This document shows, piece by piece, positions 40,420 to 53,560 of a DNA stretch of 64,000 nt (positions are counted from its first letter, which is position 1; each line of letters begins with the position of its first letter). The DNA is from Leptidea sinapis (lineage: Eukaryota; Arthropoda; Insecta; Lepidoptera; Pieridae): the NCBI RefSeq assembly GCF_905404315.1, contig NC_066291.1:12425501-12489500 (forward strand), given 5' to 3'. Made by a program: the position numbers and the translations under genes. The notes under the pieces were generated by a model, which worked only from the letters and a program-made list of their open reading frames with translations, ran no database searches and had not been told where the DNA came from.

Positions 40420-41420
40420 ATCCAAGATGGCCGCCGCACAAAATAATGATTTTAGCATTATGGATATAGTGTCCGCGGTTCTCGAGTGTGCAGAGAACGA
40501 TATTGGGATCATTTTTGAAAACGAAGATGGCCACCGCACAAAATTATGATTACAACATTATTGGTATCGTATCCGAGGTTCTCGAGGGTGCAGAGAACGA
40601 TTTTGTTATAATTTTTCAAATCCAAGATGGCCGCCGCACAAAATTATAATTTCAGATATGGATATCGTGTCCGAGATTCTCGAGGGTGCAGAGAACGTAT
40701 TTGTTGATCATTTTACAAATCCAAGATGGCCGCCGTACAAAATTATGATTTAAGCAATATGGATATCGTGTCCGAGGTTCTCGAGGGTGCAGAAAACAAT
40801 TCTGTGATCATTTTTGAAATCCAAGAGGGCTGCCGCAAACAATTATGTTTTCAGCAATATGGATATCGTGTCCGAGGTTCTCGAGGGTGCAGAAAACAAT
40901 TTTGCGATCATTTTGAAATCCGAGATGGCCGCCGTGCAAGATTATGATCACGAAAATATGGGTATCGTATGCGAGGTTCTCGAGAGTCCACAGAACGATT
41001 TTGTGATCACTTTTGAAATCCAAGATGGCCGCCGCTCAAAATTTTGATAACTACATTATGGGTATAATTATCCGAGTTTCTCTAGGGTGCAGAGAATGAT
41101 TTTGGGATCATTTTTGAAATCGAAGATGGCTGCCGCACACAATTATGTTTTCAGCAGTATGGATATCGTGTCCGAGGTTCTCGAGGGTACAGAGAACAAT
41201 TCTGTGATCATTTTTGAAAACGAATATGGCCACCGCAAAAATTATGATTACAATTACATAATATGTATCGTATCCGAAGTTTGCGAGGGTGCAGAGAACA
41301 ACTTTGGGATCATTTTTAAATTCAAATTGCCGCCGCGCAAAATTATGATTTCAGCAATATGGATATCGTGTCCGAGGTTCTCGAGGGTGCAAAGAACAAT
41401 TCTGTGATCATTTTTGAAAT
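40420..41420 (+). repeat. Paralogous block A, copy 1 (partner 46592-47592)
   Basis: Landmarks at 40808, 41023 and 41087 recur at 46980, 47195 and 47259, an offset of 6,172 bp. Shared private variants include an ATAATATGTATCG near 41260 and 47432 and an AAATTCAAATTGCCG junction near 41320 and 47490, where the usual AAGATGGCC box is altered. Confidence 0.82.
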
Positions 41421-42439
41421 CCGAGATGGCCGCCGCACAAAATTATGATTTTAGCATTATGGATATAGTGTCTGAGGTTCTCGAGTGTGCAGAGAACGAT
41501 ATTGAGATCATTTTTGAAAACAAAGATGGCCACCGCACAATATTATGATTTCAGCAATATGGATATCGTGTCCGAGGTTTTGGAGGGTGCAGAGAACAAT
41601 TTTGGGATCATTTTTGAAATCCAAGAGGGCTGCCGCACACAATTTTGTTTTCAGCAATATGGATATAGTGTCCGAGGTTCTCGAGGGTGCAGAAAACAAT
41701 TTTGCAATCATTTTGAAATTCGAGATGGCCGCCGTGCAAGATTATGATCACAAAAATATGGGTATCGTATCCGAGGTTCTCGAGAGTCCACAGATCGATT
41801 TTGTGATCATTTTTGAAATCCAAGATGGCCGCCGCGCAAAATTTTGATGACAACAATATGGATATTGTGTCCGAGGTTCTCGAGGGTGCAGAGAACAATT
41901 CTGTGAGCATTTTTGAAATCCAAGAGGGCTGCCGCAAACAATTATGTTTTGAGCAATATGGATATCGTGTCCGAAGTTCTCAAGGGTCCAGAGAACGATT
42001 TTGTGATCATATTTGAAATCCAAGATGGCCGCCGCACAAAATAATGATTTTAGCATTATGGATATAGTGTCCGCGGTTCTCGAGTGTGCAGAGAACGATA
42101 TTGGGATCATTTTTGAAAACGAAGATGGCCACCGCACAAAATTATGATTACAACATTATTGGTATCGTACCGAGGTTCTCGAGGGTGCAGAGAACGATTT
42201 TGTGATAATTTTTCAAATCCAAGATGGCCGCCGCACTAAATTATAATTTCAGATATGGATATCGTGTCCGAGATTCTCGAGGGTGCAGAGAACGATTTTG
42301 TGATTATTTTTCAAATCCAAGATGGCAGACGCACAAAATTATGATTTCAGCAATATGGATATCGTTTCCGAGATTCTCGAGGGTGCAGAGAATGATTTTG
42401 GGATCATTTTTGAAATCGAAGATGGCTGCCGCACACAAT

Positions 42440-43640
42440 TATGTTTTCAGCAGTATGGATATCGTGTCCGAGGTTCTCGAGGGTACAGAGAACAATTCTG
42501 TGATCATTTTTGAAAACGAATATGGCCACCGCAAAAATTATGATTACAATTACATAATGGGTATCGTATCCGAGGTTTGCGAGGGTGCAGAGAACAACTT
42601 TGGGATCATTTTTAAATTCAAGATGGCCGCCGCGCAAAATTATGATTTCAGCAATATGGATATCGTGTCCGAGGTTCTCGAGGGTGCAAAGAACAATTCT
42701 GTGATCATTTTTGAAATCCAAGATGGCTGCCACACACAATTATGTTTTCAGCAATATGAATATCGTGTCCGAGGTTCTCGAGGGTGCAGAGAACGATTTT
42801 GGTATCACTATTGAAAACGAAGAAGGCCACCGCACAAAATTATGATTTCAGCAGTATGGATATCGTGTCCGAGGTTCTCGAGGGTACAGAGAACAATTCT
42901 GTGATCATTTTTGAAAACGAATATGGCCACCGCAAAAATTATGATTACAATTACATAATGGGTATCGTATCCGAGGTTTGCGAGGGTGCAGAGAACAACT
43001 TTGGGATCATTTTTAAATTCAAGATGGCCGCCGCGCAAAATTATGATTTCAGCAATATGGATATCGTGTCCGAGGTTCTCGAGGGTGCAAAGAACAATTC
43101 TGTGATCATTTTTGAAATCCAAGATGGCTGCCACACACAATTATGTTTTCAGCAATATGGGTATCGTTTCCGAGATTCTCGAGGGTGCAGAGAATGATTT
43201 TGGGATCATTTTTGAAATCGAAGATGGCTGCCGCACACAATTATGTTTTCAGCAGTATGGATATCGTGTCCGAGGTTCTGGAGGGTACAGAGAACAATTC
43301 TGTGATCATTTTTGAAAACGAATATGGCCACCGCAAAAATTATGATTACAATTACATAATGGGTATCGTATCCGAGGTTTGCGAGGGTGCAGAGAACAAC
43401 TTTGGGATCATTTTTAAATCCAAGATGGCCGCCGCGCAAAATTTTAATTTCAGCAATATGGATATCGTGCCCGAGTTTCTCGAGGAAGCAGAGAACAGTT
43501 CTGTGATCATTTTTGAAATCCAAGAGGGCTGCCGCACACAATTTTGTTTTCAGCAATATGGATATAGTGTCCGAGGTTCTCGTGGGTGCAGAAAATAATT
43601 TTGCGATCATTTTTAAATCCGAGATGGCCGCCGTGCAAGA
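42440..43640 (+). repeat. 401 bp tetramer, three tandem copies
   Basis: The GCAGTATGGATATCG landmark lies at 42450, 42851 and 43252, exactly 401 bp apart. Each unit carries the GAAAACGAATATGGCC monomer and the following monomer with the variable box TTACAATTACATAATGGG. The third unit diverges after about 43420, where it joins a CCCGAGTTTCTCGAGGAAGC monomer. Confidence 0.88.
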
Positions 43641-45884
43641 TTATGATCACAAAAATATGGGTATCGTATCCGAGGTTCTCGAGGGTGCAGAGAACGATTT
43701 TGTTATCATTTTTGAAATCCAAGTTGGCCGCCGCTCAAAATTATGATAACTACATTATGGGTATCTTATCCGAGGTTCTCGAGGGTGCAGAGAACGATTT
43801 TGTGATCATTTTTCAAATCCAAGATGGCCACCGCTCAAAAGTATGATAACTACATTATGGTTATCGTATCCGAGGTTCGCGAGGGTGCTGAGAACGATTT
43901 TGTGATCATTTTTCAAATCCAAGATGGCCGCCGCAAAAAATTATGATTTCAGCAATATGGATATCGTGTCCGAGATTCTCGAGGGTGCACAGAATGATTT
44001 TGGGGATCATTTCTGAAAAGGAAGATGGCCACCGCAAATATTATGATTACAACATTATGGGTATCGAAACCGAGGTTTTCGAGGGTGCAGAGAACAACTT
44101 TGGGATCATTTTTAAATCCAAGATGGCCGCCGTGCAAAATTATGATTTCAGCAATATGGATATCGTGTCCGAGGTTCTCCAGGGTGCAGAGAACAATTCT
44201 GTCATCATTTTTATAATCCAAGATGGCTGCCACACACAATTATGTTTTCAGCAATATGAATATCGTGTCCGAGGTTCTCGAGGGTGCAGAGAACGATTTT
44301 GGTATCATTTTTGAAATCCAAGATGGCCACCGCACAATATTATGATTTCAGCAATATGGATATCGTGTCCGAGGTTTTGGAGGGTGCAGAGAACAATTTT
44401 GGGATCATTTTTATATCCAAGATGGCCGCCACGCATAATTATGATTTCAGCAATATGGATATCGTGTCCGAGGTTCCCGAGGGTGCAGAGAACAATTCTG
44501 TGATCATTTTTGAAATCCAAGAGGGCTGCCGCAAACAATTATGTTTTGAGCAATATGGATATCGTGTCCGAAGTTCTCAAGGGTACAGAGAACGATTTTG
44601 TGATCATATTTGAAATCCAAGATGGCCGCCGCACAAAATTATGATTTTAGCATTATGGATATAGTGTCCGAGGTTCTCGAGTGTGCAGAGAACGATATTG
44701 AGATCATTTTTGAAAACAAAGATGGCCACCGCACAAAATTATGATTACAACATTATGGGTATCGTATCCGAGGTTCTCGAGGGTGCAGAGAACGATTTTG
44801 TGATAATTTTTCAAATCCAAGATGGCCGCCGCACAAAATTATGATTTCAGCAATATGGATATCGTGTCCGAGATTCTCGAGGGTGCAGAGAATGATTTTG
44901 GGATCATTATTGAAAACGAAGATGGCCACCGCTAAAATTATGATTACAACATTATGGGTATCGTATCCGAGGTTCTCGAGGGTGCAGAGAACGATTTGGT
45001 GATCATTTTCCAAATTCAAGATGGCCGCGCACAAAATTATGATTTCAGCAATATGGATATTGTGTCCGAGATTCTAAAGGGTGCAGAGAACGTATTTGTT
45101 GATCATAATTCAAGATGGCCGCCGTACAAAATTATGATTTAAGCAATATGGATATCGTGTCCGAGGTTCTCGAGGGTGCAGAGAACATTTCTGTGATCAT
45201 TTTTGAAATCCAAGAGGGCTGCCGCAAACAATTATGTTTTGAGCAATATGGATATCGTGTCCGAAGTTCTCAAGGGTACAGAGAACGATTTTGTGATCAT
45301 ATTTGAAATCCAAGATGGCCGCCGCACAAAATTATGATTTTAGCATTATGGATATAGTGTCCGAGGTTCTCGAGTGTGCAGAGGACGATATTGAGATCAT
45401 TTTTGAAAACAAAGATGGCCACCGCACAAAATTATGATTACAACATTATGGGTATCGTATCCGAGGTTCTCGAGGGTGCAGAGAACGATTTTGTGATAAT
45501 TTTTCAAATCCAAGATGGCCGCCGCACAAAATTATGATTTCAGCAATATGGATATCGTGTCCGAGATTCTCGAGGGTGCAGAGAACGTATTTGTTGATCA
45601 TAATTCAAGATGGCCGCCGCACAAAATAATGATTTCAGCAATATGGATATCGTTTCCGAGATTCTCGAGGGTGCAGAGAATGATTTTGGGATCATTTTTG
45701 AAATCGAAGATGGCTGCCGCACAAAATTATGATAACAAAATTATGGTCATCGTATCCGAGGTTCTCGAGGGTGCAGAGAACGATTTTGTGATAATTTTTC
45801 AAATCCAAGATGGCCGAGCACAAAATTATTTTTTCAGATATGGATATCGTGTCCGAGATTCTCGAGGGTGCAGAGAACGTATTT

Positions 45885-46880
45885 GTTGATCATAATTCAA
45901 GATGGCCGCCGTACAAAATTATGATTTAAGCAATATGGATATCGTGTCCGAGGTTCTCGAGGGTGCAGAGAACAATTCTGTGATCATTTTTGAAATCCAA
46001 GAGGGCTGCCGCAAACAATTATGTTTTGAGCAATATGGATATCGTGTCCGAAGTTCTCAAGGGTCCAGAGAACGATTTTGTGATCATATTTGAAATCCAA
46101 GATGGCCGCCGCACAAAATAATAATTTTAGCATTATGGATATAGTGTCCGCGGTTCACGAGTGTGCAGGGAACGATATTGGGATCATTTTGAAAACGAAG
46201 ACGGCCACCGCACAAAATTATGATTACAACATTATTGGTATCGTATCCGAGGTTCTCGAGGGTGCAGAGAACGATTTTGTGATAATTTTTCAAAACCAAG
46301 ATGGCTGCCGCACAAAATTATAATTTCAGATATGGATATCGTGTCCGAGATTCTCGAGGGTGCAGAGAACGTATTTCTTGATCATTTTTCAATACCAAGA
46401 TGGCCGCCGTACAAAATTATGATTTAAGCAATATGGATATCGTGTCCAAGGTTCTCGAGGGTGCAGAGAACTATTCTGTGATCATTTTTGAAATCCAAGA
46501 GGGCTGCCGCAAACAATTATGTTTTGAGCAATATGGATATCGTGTCCGAAGTTCTAAAGGGTCCAGAGAACGATTTTGTGATCATATTTGAAATCCAAGA
46601 TGGCCGCCGCACAAAATAATGATTTTAGCATTATGGATATAGTGTCCGCGGTTCACGAGTGTGCAGGGAACGATATTGGGATCATTTTGAAAACGAAGAC
46701 GGCCACCGCACAAAATTATGATTATAACATTATTGGTATCGTATCCGAGGTTCTCGAGGGTGCAGAGAACGATTTTGTGATAATTTTTCAAATCCAAGAT
46801 GGCCGCCGCACAAAATTATAATTTTAGATATGGATATCGTGTCCGAGATTCTCGAGGGTGCAGAGAACGTATTTGTTGAT
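45885..46880 (+). repeat. 498 bp pentamer, two tandem copies
   Basis: Landmarks at 45902, 46084 and 46090 recur at 46400, 46582 and 46588 (offset 498 bp). Both copies share unusual variants, including GTCCGCGGTTCACGAG, GCAGGGAACGATATTGGG and GAAGACGGCCACC, which are rare or absent elsewhere in the window. Confidence 0.87.
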
Positions 46881-47592
46881 CATTTTTCAAATCCAAGATG
46901 GCCGCCGTACAAAATTATGATTTAAGCAATATGGATATCGTGTCCGAGGTTCTCGAGGGTGCAGAAAACAATTCTGTGATCATTTTTGAAATCCAAGAGG
47001 GCTGCCGCAAATAATTATGTTTTCAGTAATATGGATATCGTGTCCGAGGTTCTCGAGGGTGCAGAAAACAATTTTGCGATCATTTTGAAATCCGAGATGG
47101 CCGCCGTGCAAGATTATGATCACGAAAATATGGGTATCGTATGCGAGGTTCTCGAGAGTCCACAGAACGATTTTGTGATCACTTTTGAAATCCAAGATGG
47201 CCGCCGCTCAAAATTTTGATAACTACATTATGGGTATAATTATCCGAGTTTCTCTAGGGTGCAGAGAATGATTTTGGGATCATTTTTGAAATCGAAGATG
47301 GCTGCCGCACACAATTATGTTTTCAGCAGTATGGATATCGTGTCCGAGGTTCTCGAGGGTACAGAGAACAATTCTGTGATCATTTTTGAAAACGAATATG
47401 GCCACCGCAAAAATTATGATTACAATTACATAATATGTATCGTATCCGAAGTTTGCGAGGGTGCAGAGAACAACTTTGGGATCATTTTTAAATTCAAATT
47501 GCCGCCGCGCAAAACTATGATTTCAGCAATATGGATATCGTGTCCGAGGTTCTCGAGGGTGCAAAGAACAATTCTGTGATCATTTTTGAAAT
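46592..47592 (+). repeat. Paralogous block A, copy 2 (partner 40420-41420)
   Basis: Second copy of the block at offset 6,172 bp. It carries its own changes, such as GCAAATAATTATG near 47008 where the partner has GCAAACAATTATG. Confidence 0.82.
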
Positions 47593-48185
47593 CCAAGATG
47601 GCTGCCACACACAATTATGTTTTCAGCAATATGAATATCGTGTCCGAGGTTCTCGAGGGTGCAGAGAACGATTTTGGTATCACTATTGAAAACGAAGATG
47701 GCCACCGCACAATATTATGATTTCAGCAATATGGATATCGTGTCCGAGGTTTTGTAGGGTGCAGAGAACAATTTTGGGATCATTTTTAAATCCAAGATAG
47801 CCGCCGCGCAAAATTTTGATTTCAGCAATATGGATATCGTGCCCGAGTTTCTCGAGGAAGCAGAGAACAGTTCTGTGATCATTTTTGAAATCCAAGAGGG
47901 CTGCCGCACACAATTTTGTTTTCAGCAATATGGATATAGTGTCCGAGGTTCTCGAGGGTACAGAAAACAATTTTGCAATCATTTTGAAATTCGAGATGGC
48001 CGCCGTGCAAGATTATGATCACAAAAATATGGGTATCGTATCCGAGGTTCTCGAGAGTCCACAGATCGATTTTGTGATCATTTTTGAAATCCAAGATGGC
48101 CGCCGCGCAAAATTTTGATGACAACAATATGGATATTGTGTCCGAGGTTTTCGAGGGTGCAGAGAACAATTCTGTGATCATTTTT

Positions 48186-49381
48186 GAAATCTAAGAGGGC
48201 TGCCGCACACAATTATGTTTTCAGCAATATGGATATCGTGTCCTAGGTTCTCATGGGTGCAGAAACCAATTTTGCGATCATTTTTAAATCCGAGATGGCC
48301 GCCGCACAAAATTATGATTTTAGCATTATGGATATAGTGTCTGAGGTTCTCGAGTGTGCAGAGAACGATATTGAGATCATTTTTGAAAACAATGATGGCC
48401 ACCGCACAAAATTATGATTACAACATTATGGGTATCGTATCCAAGGTTCTCGAGGGTGCAGAGAACAGTTCTGTTACCATTTTTGAAATCTAAGAGGGCT
48501 GCCGCACACAATTATGTTTTCAGCAATATGGATATCGTGTCCTAGGTTCTCATGGGTGCAGAAACCAATTTTGCGATCATTTTTAAATCCGAGATGGCCG
48601 CCGCACAAAATTATGATTTTAGCATTATGGATATAGTGTCTGAGGTTCTCGAGTGTGCAGAGAACGATATTGAGATCATTTTTGAAAACAATGATGGCCA
48701 CCGCACAAAATTATGATTACAACATTATGGGTATCGTATCCAAGGTTCTCGAGGGTGCAGAGAACAGTTCTGTTACCATTTTTGAAATCTAAGAGGGCTG
48801 CCGCACACAATTATGTTTTCAGCAATATGGATATCGTGTCCTAGGTTCTCATGGGTGCAGAAACCAATTTTGCGATCATTTTTAAATCCGAGATGGCCGC
48901 CGCACAAAATTATGATTTTAGCATTATGGATATAGTGTCTGAGGTTCTCGAGTGTGCAGAGAACGATATTGAGATCATTTTTGAAAACAATGATGGCCAC
49001 CGCACAAAATTATGATTACAACATTATGGGTATCGTATCCAAGGTTCTCGAGGGTGCAGAGAACAGTTCTGTTACCATTTTTGAAATCTAAGAGGGCTGC
49101 CGCACACAATTATGTTTTCAGCAATATGGATATCGTGTCCTAGGTTCTCATGGGTGCAGAAACCAATTTTGCGATCATTTTTAAATCCGAGATGGCCGCC
49201 GCACAAAATTATGATTTTAGCATTATGGATATAGTGTCTGAGGTTCTCGAGTGTGCAGAGAACGATATTGAGATCATTTATGAAAACAAAGATGGCCACC
49301 GCACAAAATTATGATTACAACATTATGGGTATCGTATCCGAGGTTCTCGAGGGTGCAGAGAACGATTTTGTGATAATTTTT
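48186..49381 (+). repeat. 299 bp trimer, four tandem copies
   Basis: GAAATCTAAGAGGGCTGCC begins at 48186, 48485, 48784 and 49083, each 299 bp apart. The first three copies look identical on reading. The fourth differs near 49279 (ATTTATGAAAACAAAG) and then runs into the neighbouring block. Marker variants are GTGTCCTAGGTTCTCATGGG and GAACAGTTCTGTTACC. A related single copy lies near 51160-51380. Confidence 0.92.
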
Positions 49382-50935
49382 CAAATCCAAGATGGCCGCC
49401 GCACAAAATTATGATTTCAGCAATATGGATATCGTGTCCGAGATTCTCGAGGGTGCAGAGAACGTATTTGTTGATCATAATTCAAGATGGCCGCCGCACA
49501 AAATTATGATTTCAGCAATATGGATATCGTTTCCGAGATTATCGAGGGTGCAGAGAATGATTTTGGGATCATTTTTGAAATCGAAGATGGCTGTCGCACA
49601 AAATTATGATAACAAAATTATGGGTATCGTATCCGAGGTTCTCGAGGGTGCAGAGAACGATTTTGTGATAATTTTTCAAATCCAAGATGGCCGAGCACAA
49701 AATTATTTTTTCAGATATGGATATCGTGTCCGAGATTCTCGAGGGTGCAGAGAACGTATTTGTTGATCATAATTCAAGATGGCCGCCGTACAAAATTATG
49801 ATTTAAGCAATATGGATATCGTGTCCGAGGTTCTCGAGGGTGCAGAGAACAATTCTGTGATCATTTTTGAAATCCAAGAGGGCTGCCGCAAACAATTATG
49901 TTTTGAGCAATATGGATATCGTGTCCGAAGTTCTCAAGGGTCCAGAGAACGATTTTGTGATCATATTTGAAATCCAAGATGGCCGCCGCACAAAATAAAG
50001 ATTTTAGCATTATGGATATAGTGTCCGCGGTTCTCGATTGTGCAGAGAACGATATTGGGATCATTTTTGAAAACGAAGATGGCCACCGCACAAAATTATG
50101 ATCACAACATTATTGGTATCGTATCCGAGGTTCTCGAGGGTGCAGAGAACGATTTTGTGATAATTTTTCAAATCCAAGATGGCCGCCGCACAAAATTATA
50201 ATTTCAGTTATGGATATCGTGTCCGGGATTCTCGAGGGTGCAGAGAACGTATTTGTTGATCATTTTTCAATACCATGATGGCCGCCGTACAAAATTATGA
50301 TTTAAGCAATATGGATATCGTGTCCGAGGTTCTCGAGGGTGCAGAGAACAATTCTGTGAGCATTTTTGAAATCCAAGAGGGCTGCCGCAAACAACTATGT
50401 TTTGAGCAATATGGATATCGTGTCCGAAGTTCTCAAGGGTCCAGAGAACGATTTTGTGATCATATTTGAAATCCAAGATGGCCGCCGCACAAAATAATGA
50501 TTTTAGCATTATGGATATAGTGTCCGCGGTTCTCGAGTGTGCAGAGAACGATATTGGGATCATTTTTGAAAACGAAGATGGCCACCGCACAAAATTATGA
50601 TTACAACATTGGTATCGTACCGAGGTTCTCGAGGGTGCTGAGAACGATTTTGTGATAATTTTTCAAATCCAAGATGGCCGCCGCACAAAATTATAATTTC
50701 AGATATGGATATCGTGTCCGAGATTCTCGAGGGTGCAGAGAACGATTTTGTGATTATTTTTCAAATCCAAGATGGCAGACGCACAAAATTATGATTTCAG
50801 CAATATGGATATCGTTTCCGAGATTCTCGAGGGTGCAGAGAATGATTTTGGGATCATTTTTGAAATCGAAGATGGCTGCCGCACACAATTATGTTTTCAG
50901 CAGTATGGATATCGTGTCCGAGGTTCTCGAGGGTG
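49050..50935 (+). repeat. 2,078 bp tandem block, copy 1
   Basis: Landmarks at 49072, 49392 and 49861 recur at 51150, 51470 and 51939 (offset 2,078 bp). The block includes the last trimer copy and three 95 bp-subtype or related monomers. Homology to copy 2 ends near 50935, where copy 2 carries GTACAGAGAACAATTC instead. Confidence 0.85.
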
Positions 50936-51127
50936 CAGAGAACGATTTTGGTATCATTTTTGAAATCCAAGATGGCCGCCGCACAAAATTATGATTACAA
51001 CATTATGGGTATCGTATCCGAGGTTTTCGAGGGTGCAGAGAACAACTTTGGGATCATTTTAAAATCCAAGATGGCCGCCACGCAAAATTATGATTTCAGC
51101 AATATCGATATCGAGTCCGAGGTTCTC

Positions 51128-53016
51128 GAGGGTGCAGAGAACAGTTCTGTTACCATTTTTGAAATCTAAGAGGGCTGCCGCACACATTTATGTTTTCAGC
51201 AATATGGATATCGTGTCCTAGGTTCTCATGGGTGCAGAAACCAATTTTGCGATCATTTTTAAATCCGAGATGGCCGCCGCACAAAATTATGATTTTAGCA
51301 TTATGGATATAGTGTCTGAGGTTCTCGAGTGTGCAGAGAACGATATTGAGATCATTTTTGAAAACAAAGATGGCCACCGCACAAAATTATGATTACAACA
51401 TTATGGGTATCGTATCCGAGGTTCTCGAGGGTGCAGAGAACGATTTTGTGATAATTTTTCAAATCCAAGATGGCCGCCGCACAAAATTATGATTTCAGCA
51501 ATATGGATATCGTGTCCGAGATTCTCGAGGGTGCAGAGAACGTATTTGTTGATCATAATTCAAGATGGCCGCCGCACAAAATTATGATTTCAGCAATATG
51601 GATATCGTTTCCGAGATTCTCGAGGGTGCAGAGAATGATTTTGGGATCATTTTTGAAATCGAAGATGGCTGTCGCACAAAATTATGATAACAAAATTATG
51701 GGTATCGTATCCGAGGTTCTCGAGGGTGCAGAGAACGATTTTGTGATAATTTTTCAAATCCAAGATGGCCGAGCACAAAATCATTTTTTCAGATATGGAT
51801 ATCGTGTCCGAGATTCTCGAGGGTGCAGAGAACGTATTTGTAGATCATAATTCAAGATGGCCGCCGTACAAAATTATGATTTAAGCAATATGGATATCGT
51901 GTCCGAGGTTCTCGAGGGTGCAGAGAACAATTCTGTGATCATTTTTGAAATCCAAGAGGGCTGCCGCAAACAATTATATTTTGAGCAATATGGATATCGT
52001 GTCTGAAGTTCTCAAGGGTCCAGAGAACGATTTTGTGATCATATTTGAAATCCAAGTTGGCCGCCGCACAAAATAAAGATTTTAGCATTATGGATATAGT
52101 GTCCGCGGTTCTCGAGTGTGCAGAGAACGATATTGGGATCATTTTTGAAAACGAAGATGGCCACCGCACAAAATTATGATCACAACATTATTGGTATCGT
52201 ATCCGAGGTTCTCGAGGATGCAGAGAACGATTTTGTGATAATTTTTCAAATCCAAGATGGCCGCCGCACAAAATTATAATTTCAGATATGGATATCGTGT
52301 CCGAGATTCTCGAGGGTGCAGAGAACGTATTTGTTGATCATTTTTCAATACCAAGATGGCCGCCGTACAAAATTATGATTTAAGCAATATGGATATCGTG
52401 TCCGAGGTTCTCGAGGGTGCAGAGAACAATTCTGTGAGCATTTTTGAAATCCAAGAGGGCTGCCGCAAACAATTATGTTTTGAGCAATATGGATATCGTG
52501 TCCGAAGTTCTCAAGGGTCCAGAGAACGATTTTGTGATCATATTTGAAATCCAAGATGGCCGCCGCACAAAATAATGATTTTAGCATTATGGATATAGTG
52601 TCCGCGGTTCTCGAGTGTGCAGAGAACGATATTGGGATCATTTTTGAAAACGAAGATGGCCACCGCACAAAATTATGATTACAACATTATTGGTATCGTA
52701 CCGAGGTTCTCGAGGGTGCAGAGAACGATTTTGTGATAATTTTTCAAATCCAAGATGGCCGCCGCACAAAATTATAATTTCAGATATGGATATCGTGTCC
52801 GAGATTCTCGAGGGTGCAGAGAACGATTTTGTGATTATTTTTCAAATCCAAGATGGCAGACGCACAAAATTATGATTTCAGCAATATGGATATCGTTTCC
52901 GAGATTCTCGAGGGTGCAGAGAATGATTTTGGGATCCTTTTTGAAATCGAAGATGGCTGCCGCACACAATTATGTTTTCAGCAGTATGGATATCGTGTCC
53001 GAGGTTCTCGAGGGTA
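51128..53016 (+). repeat. 2,078 bp tandem block, copy 2
   Basis: Partner of 49050-50935 at offset 2,078-2,081 bp. The small offset change comes from a 3 bp length difference near 50606 and 52687 (ACATTGG versus ACATTATTGG). Both copies share the 1 bp-shorter TATCGTACCGAGG monomer. Confidence 0.85.
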
Positions 53017-53560
53017 CAGAGAACAATTCTGTGATCATTTTTGAAAACGAATATGGCCACCGCAAAAATTATGATTACAATTACATAATGGGTATCGTAT
53101 CCGAGGTTTGCGAGGGTGCAGAGAACAACTTTGGGATCATTTTTAAATTCAAGATGGCCGCCGCGCAAAATTATGATTTCAGCAATATGGATATCGTGTC
53201 CGAGGTTCTCGAGGGTGCAAAGAACAATTCTGTGATCATTTTTGAAATCCAAGATGGCTGCCACACACAATTATGTTTTCAGCAATATGGGTATCGTTTC
53301 CGAGATCCTCGAGGGTGCAGAGAATGATTTTGGGATCATTTTTGAAATCGAAGATGGCTGCCGCACACAATTATGTTTTCAGCAGTATGGATATCGTGTC
53401 CGAGGTTCTGGAGGGTACAGAGAACAATTCTGTGATCATTTTTGAAAACGAATATGGCCACCGCAAAAATTATGATTACAATTACATAATGGGTATCGTA
53501 TCCGAGGTTTGCGAGGGTGCAGAGAACAACTTTGGGATCATTTTTAAATCCAAGATGGCC
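52970..53560 (+). repeat. 401 bp tetramer, two copies (paralogous to 42440-43640)
   Basis: The GCAGTATGG landmark lies at 52981 and 53382, again 401 bp apart. The surrounding block 52755-54430 corresponds to 42224-44310: offset 10,531 before the tetramer (42224 to 52755) and 10,130 after it (43143 to 53273). The difference is exactly one 401 bp unit. Confidence 0.88.

Larger units (their letters stand above)
39415..51860 (+). repeat. 95 bp monomer subtype, 11 dispersed copies (right-arm marker)
   Basis: A monomer reading GAACGTATTTGTTGATC followed by ATAATTCAAGATGG is 95 bp long (measured 39901 to 39996). It occurs near 39415, 39911, 40301, 45087, 45586, 45882, 49457, 49757, 51536 and 51831 within this interval, and once outside it near 35690. 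In the first 34 kb the corresponding monomer is longer and reads TTGATCATTTTTCAAATCC (near 5635, 10930, 20113, 32495). Confidence 0.88.
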
